This document shows, one piece after another, positions 35,205 through 43,323 of a stretch of 64,000 nucleotides of DNA. The stretch is from positions 194,770-258,769 of the forward strand of contig CAWJLG010000006.1 in assembly GCA_963843595.1 (NCBI GenBank). Reading direction: 5' to 3'. The position numbers were made by a program, and so were the translations under genes. The notes under the pieces are model-generated. The model was not told the DNA's origin. It was given only the letters and a program-made list of their open reading frames with translations, and did not search any database. Every line of letters begins with the position of its first letter. The first letter of the stretch is position 1. This stretch comes from CAIWHR01 sp963843595. GTDB lineage: Bacteria; Pseudomonadota; Gammaproteobacteria; Burkholderiales; Casimicrobiaceae.

Positions 35205-36578
35205 TCATTTTCCGCCGGTGTAGAGCAGGCTCGGAAGCCACAGGATGATCTGCGGAAAGACGATGCACAGCGAGAGGCCCAGCGCCTGCAGCCCGATGAA
35301 CGGCAGCGCGGCGCGGAAGATCATCGCCATGCTGATCTGAGGCGGCGCGACGCTTTTGAGGTAGAACAGCGAATACCCGAACGGCGGACTCAGGAACGCC
35401 ATCTGCATGTTGACCATGAAGATGACGCCATACCACAGCGCGATCTTGTCGGGCGCCACGCCTGGCAGGCCGAAGGCCCCGGCGAAAGTGAGGCTCTTCA
35501 TGATCGGCAGGAAGATCGGGACGGTGAGCAGCAGGATGCCGACCCAGTCGAGGAACATGCCCAGCACGAACAGCACGGCCATCATGAGAAACAGGATGCC
35601 GTAGGGCGCGAGGCCGGTGCCGAGGATCATTTCGGAGACGAACGTCTGCCCGCCCTTCACGATGAAGAAACCGACGAACATCGTCGCGCCGAAGAAGATC
35701 CACATCACCATCGCCGTCGCCTTCAGCGTGGCAATCGCGGCCTCGTAGAGGTTGATCCAATTGAGTCGGCGGTGCAGCGCCGAGACGACCAGCGCCCCGA
35801 ACGTGCCGATTCCGGCCGCCTCGACGGGGGTTGCGATGCCGAAGAAAATGACGCCGAGCACGAGCAGGATCACCAGCACCGGCGTAATCGTGTTGCGCAG
35901 CAGCCGGAGTTTCTCCGGGAAGCTCACGCGCTCGTCGACGGGCAACGCGGGCCCGAGGCTCGGGTTGATGTAGCACCGCAGCGTCACGTAACCGATGTAG
36001 ATTCCGGAAAGCAGCAGCCCGGGAAACACGGACCCGATCAGGAGTTCGCCCAGCGACTGCTGCGCGACGACGGCATAGACGATCGCCATGACCGACGGAG
36101 GGATGAGGATCCCGAGCGTGCCGCCCGCCAGCAGCGATCCGCAGGCGAGCTTGGGCTCGTAGCCGCGCTTCAGCATCGCCGGCAGCGCGATCATGCCCAT
36201 CGTGACCTCGGTTGCGCCAACGACGCCGACCATGGCCGCCAGCACCGTGCAGGCGAGCACGGTGGCGGACGCGAGTCCCCCTTTCAGCGCGCCGAGCCAC
36301 TTGTAGATGACGTCGAACAGCTCCTCGATGATCCCCGCCTTCTCCAGCACCGCCGCCATGAAGATGAACAGCGGAACCGCGGAGAGCTGATAGTCCGTCA
36401 TGAACGGGAACACCCGCGACGGCAGCATGTTGAGGATCGAACCGGTGCCGAAGACGTACAGGTAGATGACCGCGAGGCTGCCGGTGCAGAACGCCATCGG
36501 CAGGCCGAGCATGAGCAGCAGCCCGAGCGAGCCGAACAGCAAGATGGTGAGCCATCCGATACCGATTTCGAGGCCCAC
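35205..36578 (-). CDS. TRAP transporter large permease subunit (DctM)
   Basis: This 457-residue integral membrane protein is the transport channel of a tripartite ATP-independent periplasmic transporter. It shows about 12 hydrophobic segments and the DctM landmarks MGLPMAFCTGS-like entry, PLFIFMAAVLEKAGI, VGATEVTMGMIALPAML, AGGTLGILIPPSVM and GIATPVEAAGIG. The GTG at 36578 follows the dctQ stop by two bases and has AGGGGAG well spaced upstream. DctM works with the DctQ and DctP genes that precede it. The class of substrate cannot be read from this subunit. Confidence 0.92.
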   Translation of the reverse strand: MGLEIGIGWLTILLFGSLGLLLMLGLPMAFCTGSLAVIYLYVFGTGSILNMLPSRVFPFMTDYQLSAVPLFIFMAAVLEKAGIIEELFDVIYKWLGALKGGLASATVLACTVLAAMVGVVGATEVTMGMIALPAMLKRGYEPKLACGSLLAGGTLGILIPPSVMAIVYAVVAQQSLGELLIGSVFPGLLLSGIYIGYVTLRCYINPSLGPALPVDERVSFPEKLRLLRNTITPVLVILLVLGVIFFGIATPVEAAGIGTFGALVVSALHRRLNWINLYEAAIATLKATAMVMWIFFGATMFVGFFIVKGGQTFVSEMILGTGLAPYGILFLMMAVLFVLGMFLDWVGILLLTVPIFLPIMKSLTFAGAFGLPGVAPDKIALWYGVIFMVNMQMAFLSPPFGYSLFYLKSVAPPQISMAMIFRAALPFIGLQALGLSLCIVFPQIILWLPSLLYTGGK

Positions 36579-36580
36579 GG

Positions 36581-37738
36581 TCAGGCTCCCCTGTGCGCGA
36601 CGATCATGATGTCCTTCACGAGCTTCGAGAAGCCCTGCAGCAGCATCAGCGCCGCGCCGATGGGGATCGCGAGCTTCACCGGCCAGTACTCGATGCCCCA
36701 CTCGGTGAACGAGTGCTCGCCCACCTGCACCGCATCGAGCGCGAAGCGCGCGCCGGTCCAGAGCATCGTGCCGATGAAGATGAAGAAGAAGACCGACGTG
36801 ATGATGTCCGCGATCGCCTTGCCGCGCGTTGAAAACTTGGCGTAGACGACGTCGACGCGCACGTGCTGGTCCTCGCGGTAGGCGAGTGCGCCGCAGAGCA
36901 TGTACTGCATCCCGAACATCAGGAACGTGCTCTCGTGCACCCAGATGGTCGGGGAGTTGAACATGAAGCGCGCGACCACTTCGTAGTAGTAGACGAACAC
37001 GGCGATGATCGCCCACCACGCCACGTACTGACCCACCCGGCTGTTGAAGGTGTCGATGGCATCGGTAAAGCGGGTGTGCAACCCCAGGGTCGGATCCTCG
37101 CCCACGCCACCCTCGTGCAGGACCGGGGCGTCCGGGTGGATGACTTCACGCGTCGGTTCGGCGAGTTCCAGCGCGCGCCGTCGGCGCACGGCGCCCGGAA
37201 GCAGCACCGCATCGACGAGCAGCGCCAGGCCCAGGGCGATCCCGGCATTGCGCGCCAGGCCCTTCCAGCGATCGGAGACTGCCTTTGCGGTCTCGTACTC
37301 GGCCGTCTTCGCCTTGAGCTCGGCTTGCGCCTTCTCGAGGGCGTCGACCCCTCCCGGAGCGGTGGTTTCGCGCGCGGATTTCGCCAGGTCGACCGCGGTC
37401 TGCGCCTGCTCCATCGCGGCGAACGTCCGTGACATGTCGTCGCGGACCTCGCGAACCTGGCTGGTGCAGTAGACGATGCCGAGGAACAGGGGGATGAACA
37501 CGAAGGCCCACGCGCTCCGGATGTAGAAGCGATGGATCCCGAGGTATCCCGCAAGCAGCCAGAACAGGTAGGCGATGAAGAGTGAGGGCCGGGCGTCCGG
37601 CGGATTCTTCCGCTGGCGCAAGAGCATGTACGCCGCAATCAGCGGGAAGACGACGAGGCCGGACCAGTAAAGCCAGTGCGGAAGGACGAAAGTGAGGCTG
37701 GGCATGGGCGCAGGCGTGAGCGTGAGCGGATTGAACAA
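36581..37738 (-). CDS. TRAP transporter small permease (DctQ) with N-terminal TM2-like extension
   Basis: This 385-residue protein is more than twice the usual DctQ length (160-180). The C-terminal 160 residues are a normal DctQ domain with four membrane segments (YVAWWAIIAVFVYYYEVVARFMF, PTIWVHESTFLMFGMQYMLCG, then FFFIFIGTMLWTGARFALDAV, and FTEWGIEYWPVKLAIPIGAAL). The N-terminal 220 residues have two segments with the TM2-like motif YLGIHRFYI (LFWLLAGYLGIHRFYIRSAW), a coiled-coil stretch rich in Ala, Glu and Lys (about residues 95-155), and another segment (GIALGLALLVDAVLLPGAV). The fused part is unexpected. Both the short linker and frame are unbroken, so I read it as one protein. Confidence 0.85.
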   Translation of the reverse strand: MFNPLTLTPAPMPSLTFVLPHWLYWSGLVVFPLIAAYMLLRQRKNPPDARPSLFIAYLFWLLAGYLGIHRFYIRSAWAFVFIPLFLGIVYCTSQVREVRDDMSRTFAAMEQAQTAVDLAKSARETTAPGGVDALEKAQAELKAKTAEYETAKAVSDRWKGLARNAGIALGLALLVDAVLLPGAVRRRRALELAEPTREVIHPDAPVLHEGGVGEDPTLGLHTRFTDAIDTFNSRVGQYVAWWAIIAVFVYYYEVVARFMFNSPTIWVHESTFLMFGMQYMLCGALAYREDQHVRVDVVYAKFSTRGKAIADIITSVFFFIFIGTMLWTGARFALDAVQVGEHSFTEWGIEYWPVKLAIPIGAALMLLQGFSKLVKDIMIVAHRGA

Positions 37739-37743
37739 AGCGA

Positions 37744-37762
37744 GGGCGCCAGAGCGGCGCCC
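37744..37762 (-). terminator. Intercistronic hairpin between dctP and dctQ
   Basis: GGGCGCC and GGCGCCC form a perfect 7-bp stem with a 5-base loop, between the dctP stop and the dctQ ATG. On the transcript it would be followed by UCGCUUUG rather than a clean U-run. Hairpins at this position in binding-protein/permease operons usually stabilise or attenuate the message so that more binding protein than permease is made. Confidence 0.4.
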
Positions 37763-37807
37763 CCGCAGTCCTTGGGCAGGTGTCCGAGCGCGGACCCCGG
37801 TGCCGCG

Positions 37808-38941
37808 TCAGGCCTCGATCTTGAGCCCCTTGTACATGTCCGGGGTCACGTAACCCAACGTGTGTGATTCCATCAACTCGAGCTGGAGCTTGAACAGCCG
37901 CGCCGCGTCCTTGTCCTTGTTCGCCCACTTGAACCAAATCGGCGTGGCGAGGCGCTGCCATTTGGGCAGGTCCTCAATGGGCATGCGACTGATCTGGACC
38001 CCTGCCTTCTCGAACTTGCCCCACGCTTCGAGATCGGCCTTCTGAATCGCCGCGTGATGGATGTTCGAGTAGACCTGGACCTCGTCATCGAGCCAGATCT
38101 TCATCTTCGGCGAGAGCTTGTTGTAGACGTCCATGCGCACGCAGAAATCCATCAGGTCGACCGGCTGGTAGATCGACTCCAGTCCCGGCGGGCCGGTCCA
38201 GATGTATTTCGCGACCTGCTGGAAGCCGAGGTCCCAGTTGACGGCCGGGCCCGTGTAATCGGCAGCCTCGACAGTCCCTTTTTCGAGCGCCGAGAACACT
38301 TCTCCACCGGGCAGCAACGTTGTCTTGGCGCCCGCGGCCGCAAAACCCTCGGCGATCATCCCGCCCGGGACGCGCAGCCTGAGATCCTTGAAATCCTCGA
38401 TCGTGCGGATCGGCTTCTTCGAGTGAATGATGTTCGGGCCGTGGTGGATCCGGTTGACGTAGTAGAGCCCCTGCTTGGCGAAGATCTCGCGCGCGACCTG
38501 CAGCCCGCCCTTGCTGTAGAAGAAGATGTCCCATTCGTGCGGGTAGCGCAGGCCCATCAGGTACGACGACAGGAACGCGGTCGAGGGCAGCTTGCCGGCC
38601 CAGTAGAGCGTGAACGAGTTCATCGCCTCGAGCACGCCGTTCCTGACTCCGTCGATCAGCTCGAAGTCGCCGACGACCTCCTTCGCAGCGAACGGCTTGA
38701 ACTCGAGCTCGCCACCGGTCTTTTCCTTGATGGTCCCGCACCAGGTCTTGAACGTCTGCAACCCGACGCCGGCCGGCCAGGATGTCTGGATCTTCCAGAC
38801 CGTCGTTTCGGCGGCAGCGGCATTGCCGATGTACGGTGCCGAGACAATCGCTGCCGCGCCTGCCTTCAGCAAGCGACGCCGGGTTGGTTCAGCGGCGGCG
38901 GCGGGCAACGGCTGCGGCGCAACGACTTGGGTTTCGCTCAT
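37808..38941 (-). CDS. TRAP transporter substrate-binding protein (DctP-type)
   Basis: This 377-residue periplasmic receptor for a TRAP transporter has an N-terminal twin-arginine-like signal (TRRRLLKAGAAAIVSAPYIG, with cleavage near AAAAE at 44). It has DctP-family landmarks: WPAGVGLQTFKTWC, FKPFAAKEVVGDFELIDGV, the ligand-binding region KDLRLRVPGGMIAEGFAAAGA, and ALEKGTVEAADYTGPAVNWDLGF. A strong ribosome site (GGAGGAG) precedes the ATG. It is the first gene of the dctP-dctQ-dctM operon. The family commonly binds mono- or dicarboxylates and related acids, but the specificity is not evident. Confidence 0.92.
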   Translation of the reverse strand: MSETQVVAPQPLPAAAAEPTRRRLLKAGAAAIVSAPYIGNAAAAETTVWKIQTSWPAGVGLQTFKTWCGTIKEKTGGELEFKPFAAKEVVGDFELIDGVRNGVLEAMNSFTLYWAGKLPSTAFLSSYLMGLRYPHEWDIFFYSKGGLQVAREIFAKQGLYYVNRIHHGPNIIHSKKPIRTIEDFKDLRLRVPGGMIAEGFAAAGAKTTLLPGGEVFSALEKGTVEAADYTGPAVNWDLGFQQVAKYIWTGPPGLESIYQPVDLMDFCVRMDVYNKLSPKMKIWLDDEVQVYSNIHHAAIQKADLEAWGKFEKAGVQISRMPIEDLPKWQRLATPIWFKWANKDKDAARLFKLQLELMESHTLGYVTPDMYKGLKIEA

Positions 38942-39297
38942 CGATCTCCTCCAGTGATGTTCGGAATCGTGCCTTGGATCGACCTCTCCGGGTCGATAGC
39001 CGCATCTTGCATCCGGAGGCCTTCGCCCCGCAAGTCGTTCGCAAACAAATGCGCCAGTCTCCGGGGACGGTGTCGCCCGTTGCCGGTTCCGCGCCGGGAG
39101 CCGGCGCCCACAAGTTGGGATTCGGCACGTTCCCCGGCGCGGGTGCCGCGCGGCGAATGGCCTGCGGTGTGCTGGTGTGGACCGCAATTGCATCGCAACG
39201 CGCCGATCTCCGCGACCATTGCACCGCAATACCGCCCCGGAGTAACCTCCACCCACGAGACCGCACGAGACGGCCGGCGCCTGGAGGAGGGAAAACG
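38942..39297. other. Divergent intergenic region, no gene seen
   Basis: This 356-base gap lies between the divergent dctP and CBS genes. It holds a perfect 7-bp hairpin, GCGCCGG (39091-39097) and CCGGCGC (39101-39107), in a GC-rich stretch, and the strong ribosome sites for both neighbours at its ends. I see no convincing open frame or RNA. Confidence 0.6.
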
Positions 39298-39744
39298 ATG
39301 CTCGTCAGCGAAATCCTGCGCATCAAGGGCAACGCGCTGTTCACGACGCCGCCGGACGCGCCGGTGCTCGATGCGGTCAAGGTCATGGCGCAGCACGACA
39401 TCGGTTCGCTGGTGGTGATGGACCGCGGCCGAATGGCCGGAATCGTCACCTTCGCCGAAGTGCTGAAGGCACTGGCCGATCGCAGTGGAACGCTGGGTGA
39501 CCTGCGCATACGCGACGTCTACGCGTCGAAACCCCTGACAGCCGAGCCCGGATTGGACGTCATGGAGCTGCGTCGGGTCATGCTCGAGCGCCACGCGCGC
39601 TACGTGCCGGTGATGGACGGCACGACGCTCGCCGGCGTCGTCTCCTTTCACGACGTCGCCAAGGCGGTCTACGAAGAGCAGAGCTTCGAGAACCGGATGC
39701 TCAAGAGCTACATCAAGAACTGGCCCGATGCCGAGGGCGCGTGA
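39298..39744 (+). CDS. CBS-domain protein
   Basis: This 148-residue protein consists of two CBS motifs in tandem: about residues 8-62 (FTTPPDAPVLDAVKVMAQHDIGSLVVMD in segments) and about 73-128 (ELRRVMLERHARYVPVMDG and GVVSFHDVAKAV). Such stand-alone pairs bind adenosyl ligands and modulate partner enzymes or channels. The partner here is not evident. GGAGGAGGG precedes the ATG, an unusually strong ribosome site. The C-terminal RMLKSYIKNWPDAEG is typical of this small family in Betaproteobacteria. Confidence 0.88.
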   Translation: MLVSEILRIKGNALFTTPPDAPVLDAVKVMAQHDIGSLVVMDRGRMAGIVTFAEVLKALADRSGTLGDLRIRDVYASKPLTAEPGLDVMELRRVMLERHARYVPVMDGTTLAGVVSFHDVAKAVYEEQSFENRMLKSYIKNWPDAEGA

Positions 39745-39859
39745 GCGCGGCGGCCGAAGGCCAGGCGCGAAGCGCGCGTCGCCGCGCGATCGAGCGCGCA
39801 CGACAACATGGCGCCGCGCACTGCCTCGGCGGCTCGGAGGGCGCCACTGAACCGCCGAT

Positions 39860-40567
39860 TCACGCCTGCAGGATGAACAGCGCGGGCCGCTTGTCGTAGC
39901 GGGCGGGATCGCGTCCGCGCCACTGACCGGCCGGGCGCGATTCGATGCTCTCGGTGGCCGCCGTCAGGTCGACCGCGACGGCAAGCAGCGTGGCGGGTTT
40001 CAGCGTGGCCACCAGCGCCGACAGCAGCGCCCCATTGCGGTAGGGCGTCTCGATGAACAGCTGGGCGCGCCCGCTCGCCTGCGAATCGGCTTCGAGCCGG
40101 CGTATCGCCTCGGCGCGGGCGTCGGCCTTGACCGGCAGATAGCCGTGAAACGCGAAATGCTGTCCGTTCATGCCGGATGCCATCAGCGCGAGCACGAGCG
40201 ACGACGGACCGACCAGCGGAACAACGGTGATCCCCTCGCGGTGCGCGGCGGCGACGACCAGTGCGCCCGGATCGGCGATGCCGGGACAGCCGGCGTCGGA
40301 CAGGAGCCCGAGGTCGTGCCCGTCGCGTGCAGGGGCGAGCAGCGCGGTGCAGCGCGCCGGCGTCGGCGTATCCCCGATCTCGTCGATGACGATGGCGCGG
40401 ATCGGAACGGCCGGCCCCAGGGCCTTCAGGAACTGCCGCGCCGGTTTCGCGTTTTCGACGATGTAGTGCGTGAGTCCGCGGGCGATGGCAATGGTGCGCG
40501 CAGGCAGGACATCCTCCGGCGCGGTCGACGCCAGCAGGCTGGGGACGAGGTAGAGCCGGCCCGGCAC
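39860..40567 (-). CDS. SAM-dependent methyltransferase of the tetrapyrrole methylase (RsmI-like) family
   Basis: This protein of about 235 residues shows tetrapyrrole-methylase markers: LTHYIVENAKPARQFLKAL, then DGHDLGLLSDAGCPGIADPGALVV in segments (the GCPGIADPG core), VVPLVGPSSLVLALMASGMNG and LFIETPYRNGALLSALV. It resembles RsmI (16S rRNA C1402 2'-O-methyltransferase) but is a shorter, divergent paralog, so the target is uncertain. The start is probably GTG 40567, five bases after the maf stop. The pairing with maf upstream of yceD-rpmF-plsX is familiar from Betaproteobacteria. Confidence 0.82.
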   Translation of the reverse strand: MPGRLYLVPSLLASTAPEDVLPARTIAIARGLTHYIVENAKPARQFLKALGPAVPIRAIVIDEIGDTPTPARCTALLAPARDGHDLGLLSDAGCPGIADPGALVVAAAHREGITVVPLVGPSSLVLALMASGMNGQHFAFHGYLPVKADARAEAIRRLEADSQASGRAQLFIETPYRNGALLSALVATLKPATLLAVAVDLTAATESIESRPAGQWRGRDPARYDKRPALFILQA

Positions 40568-40572
40568 GATCG

Positions 40573-41205
40573 TCAGCGCGCCCGAAGGACCGATAGGCCC
40601 GCAGCGCGCAACATCGATGTCAGGCGGATCAGCGGCAGACCGACCAGTGCCGTCGGGTCGTCGCTTTCGATGGCTTCGAAGAGGACGATCCCCAGCGCTT
40701 CCGATTTCACGGCGCCGGCGCAATCGTATGGGTGCTCGCGCGATAGATAGGCCTCGATTTCCTCGGCCGTCAGTTGGCGGAACGTGCTGCGCACGTCGAC
40801 CAGCGCGGTCTGGCACACGCCGGTCGTGGCGTCGAGGACGGCGAGCCCGGTGTGGAAGGTCACCGTGCGGCCGGACAGGCGGGCAAGTTGCGCCACGGCC
40901 GCCCCATGATTGCCCGGCTTTCCCACAGGCTCGCCGTCGCAATCGGCCACCTGATCGGAGCCGACGATCAGCGCACCTGGGTGTGCCGCAGCGACCGCGC
41001 GGGCCTTGGCTTCGGCCAGACGAACGGCCGTGGCGGCCGGGGTTTCTCCGGGAAACGCCGATTCGTCCATTCCCGGGGCCGCGACGGTGAACGGAAGGCC
41101 GAGTCGCTCGAGGAGCGCGCGTCGGTACCGGGACGTGGAAGCGAGCACCAGCGGGCGTCGAACCGACTCGGCGAACGAGACGTTGGTTGTTGTTTTCTCG
41201 GACAT
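40573..41205 (-). CDS. Maf-family nucleoside triphosphate pyrophosphatase
   Basis: This 210-residue house-cleaning NTP pyrophosphatase has the Maf core: VLASTSRYRRALLERLGLPF, the charged AEAKARAVAA segment, LIVGSDQVADCDGEPVGKPG with the catalytic Asp, and PYDCAGAVKSEALGI. It removes non-canonical or modified nucleotides. The frame would permit a TTG at 41214 but the ATG at 41205 (MSEKTTTNV) is favoured. Its start overlaps the divergent promoter of yceD, so the two promoters lie back to back. Confidence 0.92.
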   Translation of the reverse strand: MSEKTTTNVSFAESVRRPLVLASTSRYRRALLERLGLPFTVAAPGMDESAFPGETPAATAVRLAEAKARAVAAAHPGALIVGSDQVADCDGEPVGKPGNHGAAVAQLARLSGRTVTFHTGLAVLDATTGVCQTALVDVRSTFRQLTAEEIEAYLSREHPYDCAGAVKSEALGIVLFEAIESDDPTALVGLPLIRLTSMLRAAGLSVLRAR

Positions 41206-41207
41206 TT

Positions 41208-41236
41208 TTGACAAGTTCTGCGACTCACGCTATTAT
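41208..41236 (+). promoter_or_regulatory. Sigma-70 promoter of the yceD-rpmF-plsX-fab operon
   Basis: TTGACA (41208-41213) and TATTAT (41231-41236) are separated by exactly 17 bases, close to full consensus. It lies about 90 bases before the yceD start. On the other strand GATAAT (41237-41232) with TTGCCG 16 bases upstream could serve maf, so the divergent promoters may compete. Confidence 0.75.
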
Positions 41237-41325
41237 CCAACGTTTTTATCGGCCGGCAAGCAGTTGACGTCGGCGGTGCAGCGTGCCGGCAACGGCGGCG
41301 TCGCGCGTTTCGGGTGGAGAACGGG

Positions 41326-41883
41326 ATGTCCGGCCGGCAGCGGGTCGCACTTCGTCGCGACGGATCCTTCGACGCATTCGAACTGTGCGCGCGCCAGGGA
41401 GTGGTCGAAGGCACGGTGGACGTCACGCAACTGGGTCGGCTCGCCGACCGGTTGAGCCTCGAGGGCGTGGGCGACGGCGGCGTCATGGTGGCGTGGCGCA
41501 TTGCCGGCGGAACCGACGCGTTGGGCCGAGCGGCGCTGGAAGTGAAACTCGACGGGGGCGTGCCGATGGAATGTCAGCGCTGCCTCGGGTCGTTCACGTG
41601 GCCGGTCGCGCAGCGGACGCTGCTCTTGCTCGCGCGCGACGAGCGTGAGCTGGCGCGGCTCGACGAGGATGACGAGCACGAAGTGGTCCTGGCCGCGGCG
41701 CCTCTTGAGCCCCGCACGCTGGTCGAGGATGAACTGTTGCTGACGCTGCCCTTTGCGCCGCGCTGCGCGCGTCCCGAATGCACCGGGGCCGTCGTGGACG
41801 CGGATGCGGCGCCGATGGCAACGTCGGCGTTTGCCGCGCTGGCGGGTTTTCGGCGCGATAGCGATACGAAGCGCGGCAAGTGA
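41326..41883 (+). CDS. YceD family protein (DUF177)
   Basis: This 185-residue protein of the YceD family, implicated in large ribosomal RNA processing or ribosome assembly in bacteria and plants, sits directly before rpmF as in most bacteria. The two Cys pairs ECQRC and RCARPEC could bind metal. The acidic stretch RLDEDDEHEVVLAA is also typical. ATG 41326 has GGAG six bases upstream. Confidence 0.88.
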   Translation: MSGRQRVALRRDGSFDAFELCARQGVVEGTVDVTQLGRLADRLSLEGVGDGGVMVAWRIAGGTDALGRAALEVKLDGGVPMECQRCLGSFTWPVAQRTLLLLARDERELARLDEDDEHEVVLAAAPLEPRTLVEDELLLTLPFAPRCARPECTGAVVDADAAPMATSAFAALAGFRRDSDTKRGK

Positions 41884-41935
41884 CGATACGCAGGACTCGC
41901 AACACGCACAATCGGATTCACGACAGGAGCAAGCC

Positions 41936-42118
41936 ATGGCTGTTCAGCAGAACAAGAAGTCGCCGTCGAAGCGCGGCATGCATCGGGCGCACGATTTCCT
42001 CACCAACCCGCCCTTGGCGGTGGAGCCGGTCACCGGCGAGGCGCACCTGCGCCATCACATCAGCCCCACCGGCTTTTACCGCGGCAAGAAGGTCGTCAAG
42101 ACCAAGGCCGACGAGTAG
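41936..42118 (+). CDS. rpmF: 50S ribosomal protein L32
   Basis: L32 is a component of the large ribosomal subunit. The 60-residue protein reads MAVQQNKKSPSKRGMHRAHD at its N-terminus, the standard bacterial L32 start, and ends with a Lys-rich tail. It lacks the C-terminal Cys pairs of the zinc-binding form, as usual in Proteobacteria. The ribosome site ACAGGAGC precedes it. It lies between yceD and plsX as in E. coli. Confidence 0.96.
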   Translation: MAVQQNKKSPSKRGMHRAHDFLTNPPLAVEPVTGEAHLRHHISPTGFYRGKKVVKTKADE

Positions 42119-42273
42119 TCGGCGTGCCTCGGCCCCTTTGTGATCACGGGGGGCGATGCCCGCGGCGGCTCCGCGGGCGGTTCCCGCTCGGGTAAACTGC
42201 AGGCTCGCTTGCGCCCCGACAGCGAGGGCGGGCGCAGCCACCGAACGACAACAGGCGAGAAGCCGAACCCGAC

Positions 42274-43323
42274 ATGCCGGTCACGGTAGCGGTCGATGCG
42301 ATGGGGGGCGACCACGGTCCCTCCGTCACGGTTCCCGCCGCGCTCAAGTTCCTCGAGGAAACGCCCGACGCTCGCCTCATCGCCGTCGGCCTCGAGGCAC
42401 CCCTCGTGGCCGAGCTCGCGAAGCACAAGTCGCCGGCCGCGGCGCGGATCACGATCCACCCCGCCACCGAAGTCGTCGAGATGCACGAGCCTCCGGCCGA
42501 CGCACTGCGCCGGAAGAAGGACTCGTCGATGCGCGTTGCGGTGAATCTGGTCAAGGACGGCACGGCACAGGCCTGCGTGTCGGCCGGCAACACCGGCGCG
42601 CTGATGGCGATCTCGCGCTTCGTCCTGAAGACGCTTCCCGGCGTCGATCGCCCGGCGATCGCGTCGCAGTTGCCGACCAAGAAGGGCGTGGTGACGGTGC
42701 TCGACCTCGGCGCCAACGTCAACTGCTCGCCCGAACAGCTGGTCCAGTTCGCGGTGATGGGCACCGCACTGGTCGCCGCCGTGGACCACATCGAGCGGCC
42801 GACCGTGGGGCTGCTCAACATCGGCGAGGAAGACATCAAGGGCAACGACGTCGTCAAGGAAACCGCCGAGCGGCTCCGGCGGGCGGGTCTCAATTTCCAT
42901 GGCAACGTCGAAGGCGACGACATCTACAAGGGCACGACCGACGTGGTCGTCTGCGACGGTTTCGTCGGCAACGTGATGCTGAAGACCTCGGAGGGCCTCG
43001 CGCAGATGCTCTACGAGTTCCTGAAGGCCGAGTTCACGCGCAATCCGCTGACCAAACTTGCCGCGTTGATCGCGTCCCCGGTGCTGTTGGCGTTCAAGCG
43101 GCGCATCGATCCGCGCCATTACAACGGCGCCACGCTGATCGGATTGAAGGGCGTGGTCGTCAAGAGCCACGGCGGTGCCGACGTCGTCGCCTTTCAGAAT
43201 GCGCTCGCGAAGGCCCACGCCGAGGTGACCAGCGGCGTCCTCGACCGGATTGCGCAACACATGACCGCGATGCCGGTTCCGGCGGGCAACGCGGCGGCGG
43301 GCTCGGTGGTTGCCGATGCATAG
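42274..43323 (+). CDS. plsX: Phosphate acyltransferase PlsX
   Basis: PlsX converts acyl-ACP to acyl phosphate at the membrane for phospholipid synthesis. The 349-residue protein has the N-terminal VAVDAMGGDHGPSVTVPAAL, the middle CVSAGNTGALMAISRFVLK and NIGEEDIKGNDVVKE, and the C-terminal NGATLIGLKGVVVKSHGGAD. A gap of 155 bases separates it from rpmF, with TAAACT at 42194-42199 as a possible internal -10. Its stop is inside the fabH start region. Confidence 0.95.
   Translation: MPVTVAVDAMGGDHGPSVTVPAALKFLEETPDARLIAVGLEAPLVAELAKHKSPAAARITIHPATEVVEMHEPPADALRRKKDSSMRVAVNLVKDGTAQACVSAGNTGALMAISRFVLKTLPGVDRPAIASQLPTKKGVVTVLDLGANVNCSPEQLVQFAVMGTALVAAVDHIERPTVGLLNIGEEDIKGNDVVKETAERLRRAGLNFHGNVEGDDIYKGTTDVVVCDGFVGNVMLKTSEGLAQMLYEFLKAEFTRNPLTKLAALIASPVLLAFKRRIDPRHYNGATLIGLKGVVVKSHGGADVVAFQNALAKAHAEVTSGVLDRIAQHMTAMPVPAGNAAAGSVVADA

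Noticed and set aside
39091..39107. Strong GC hairpin in the dctP/CBS gap as a terminator
   Set aside because: Both neighbouring genes diverge from this gap, so no transcript ends here, and no T-run follows.
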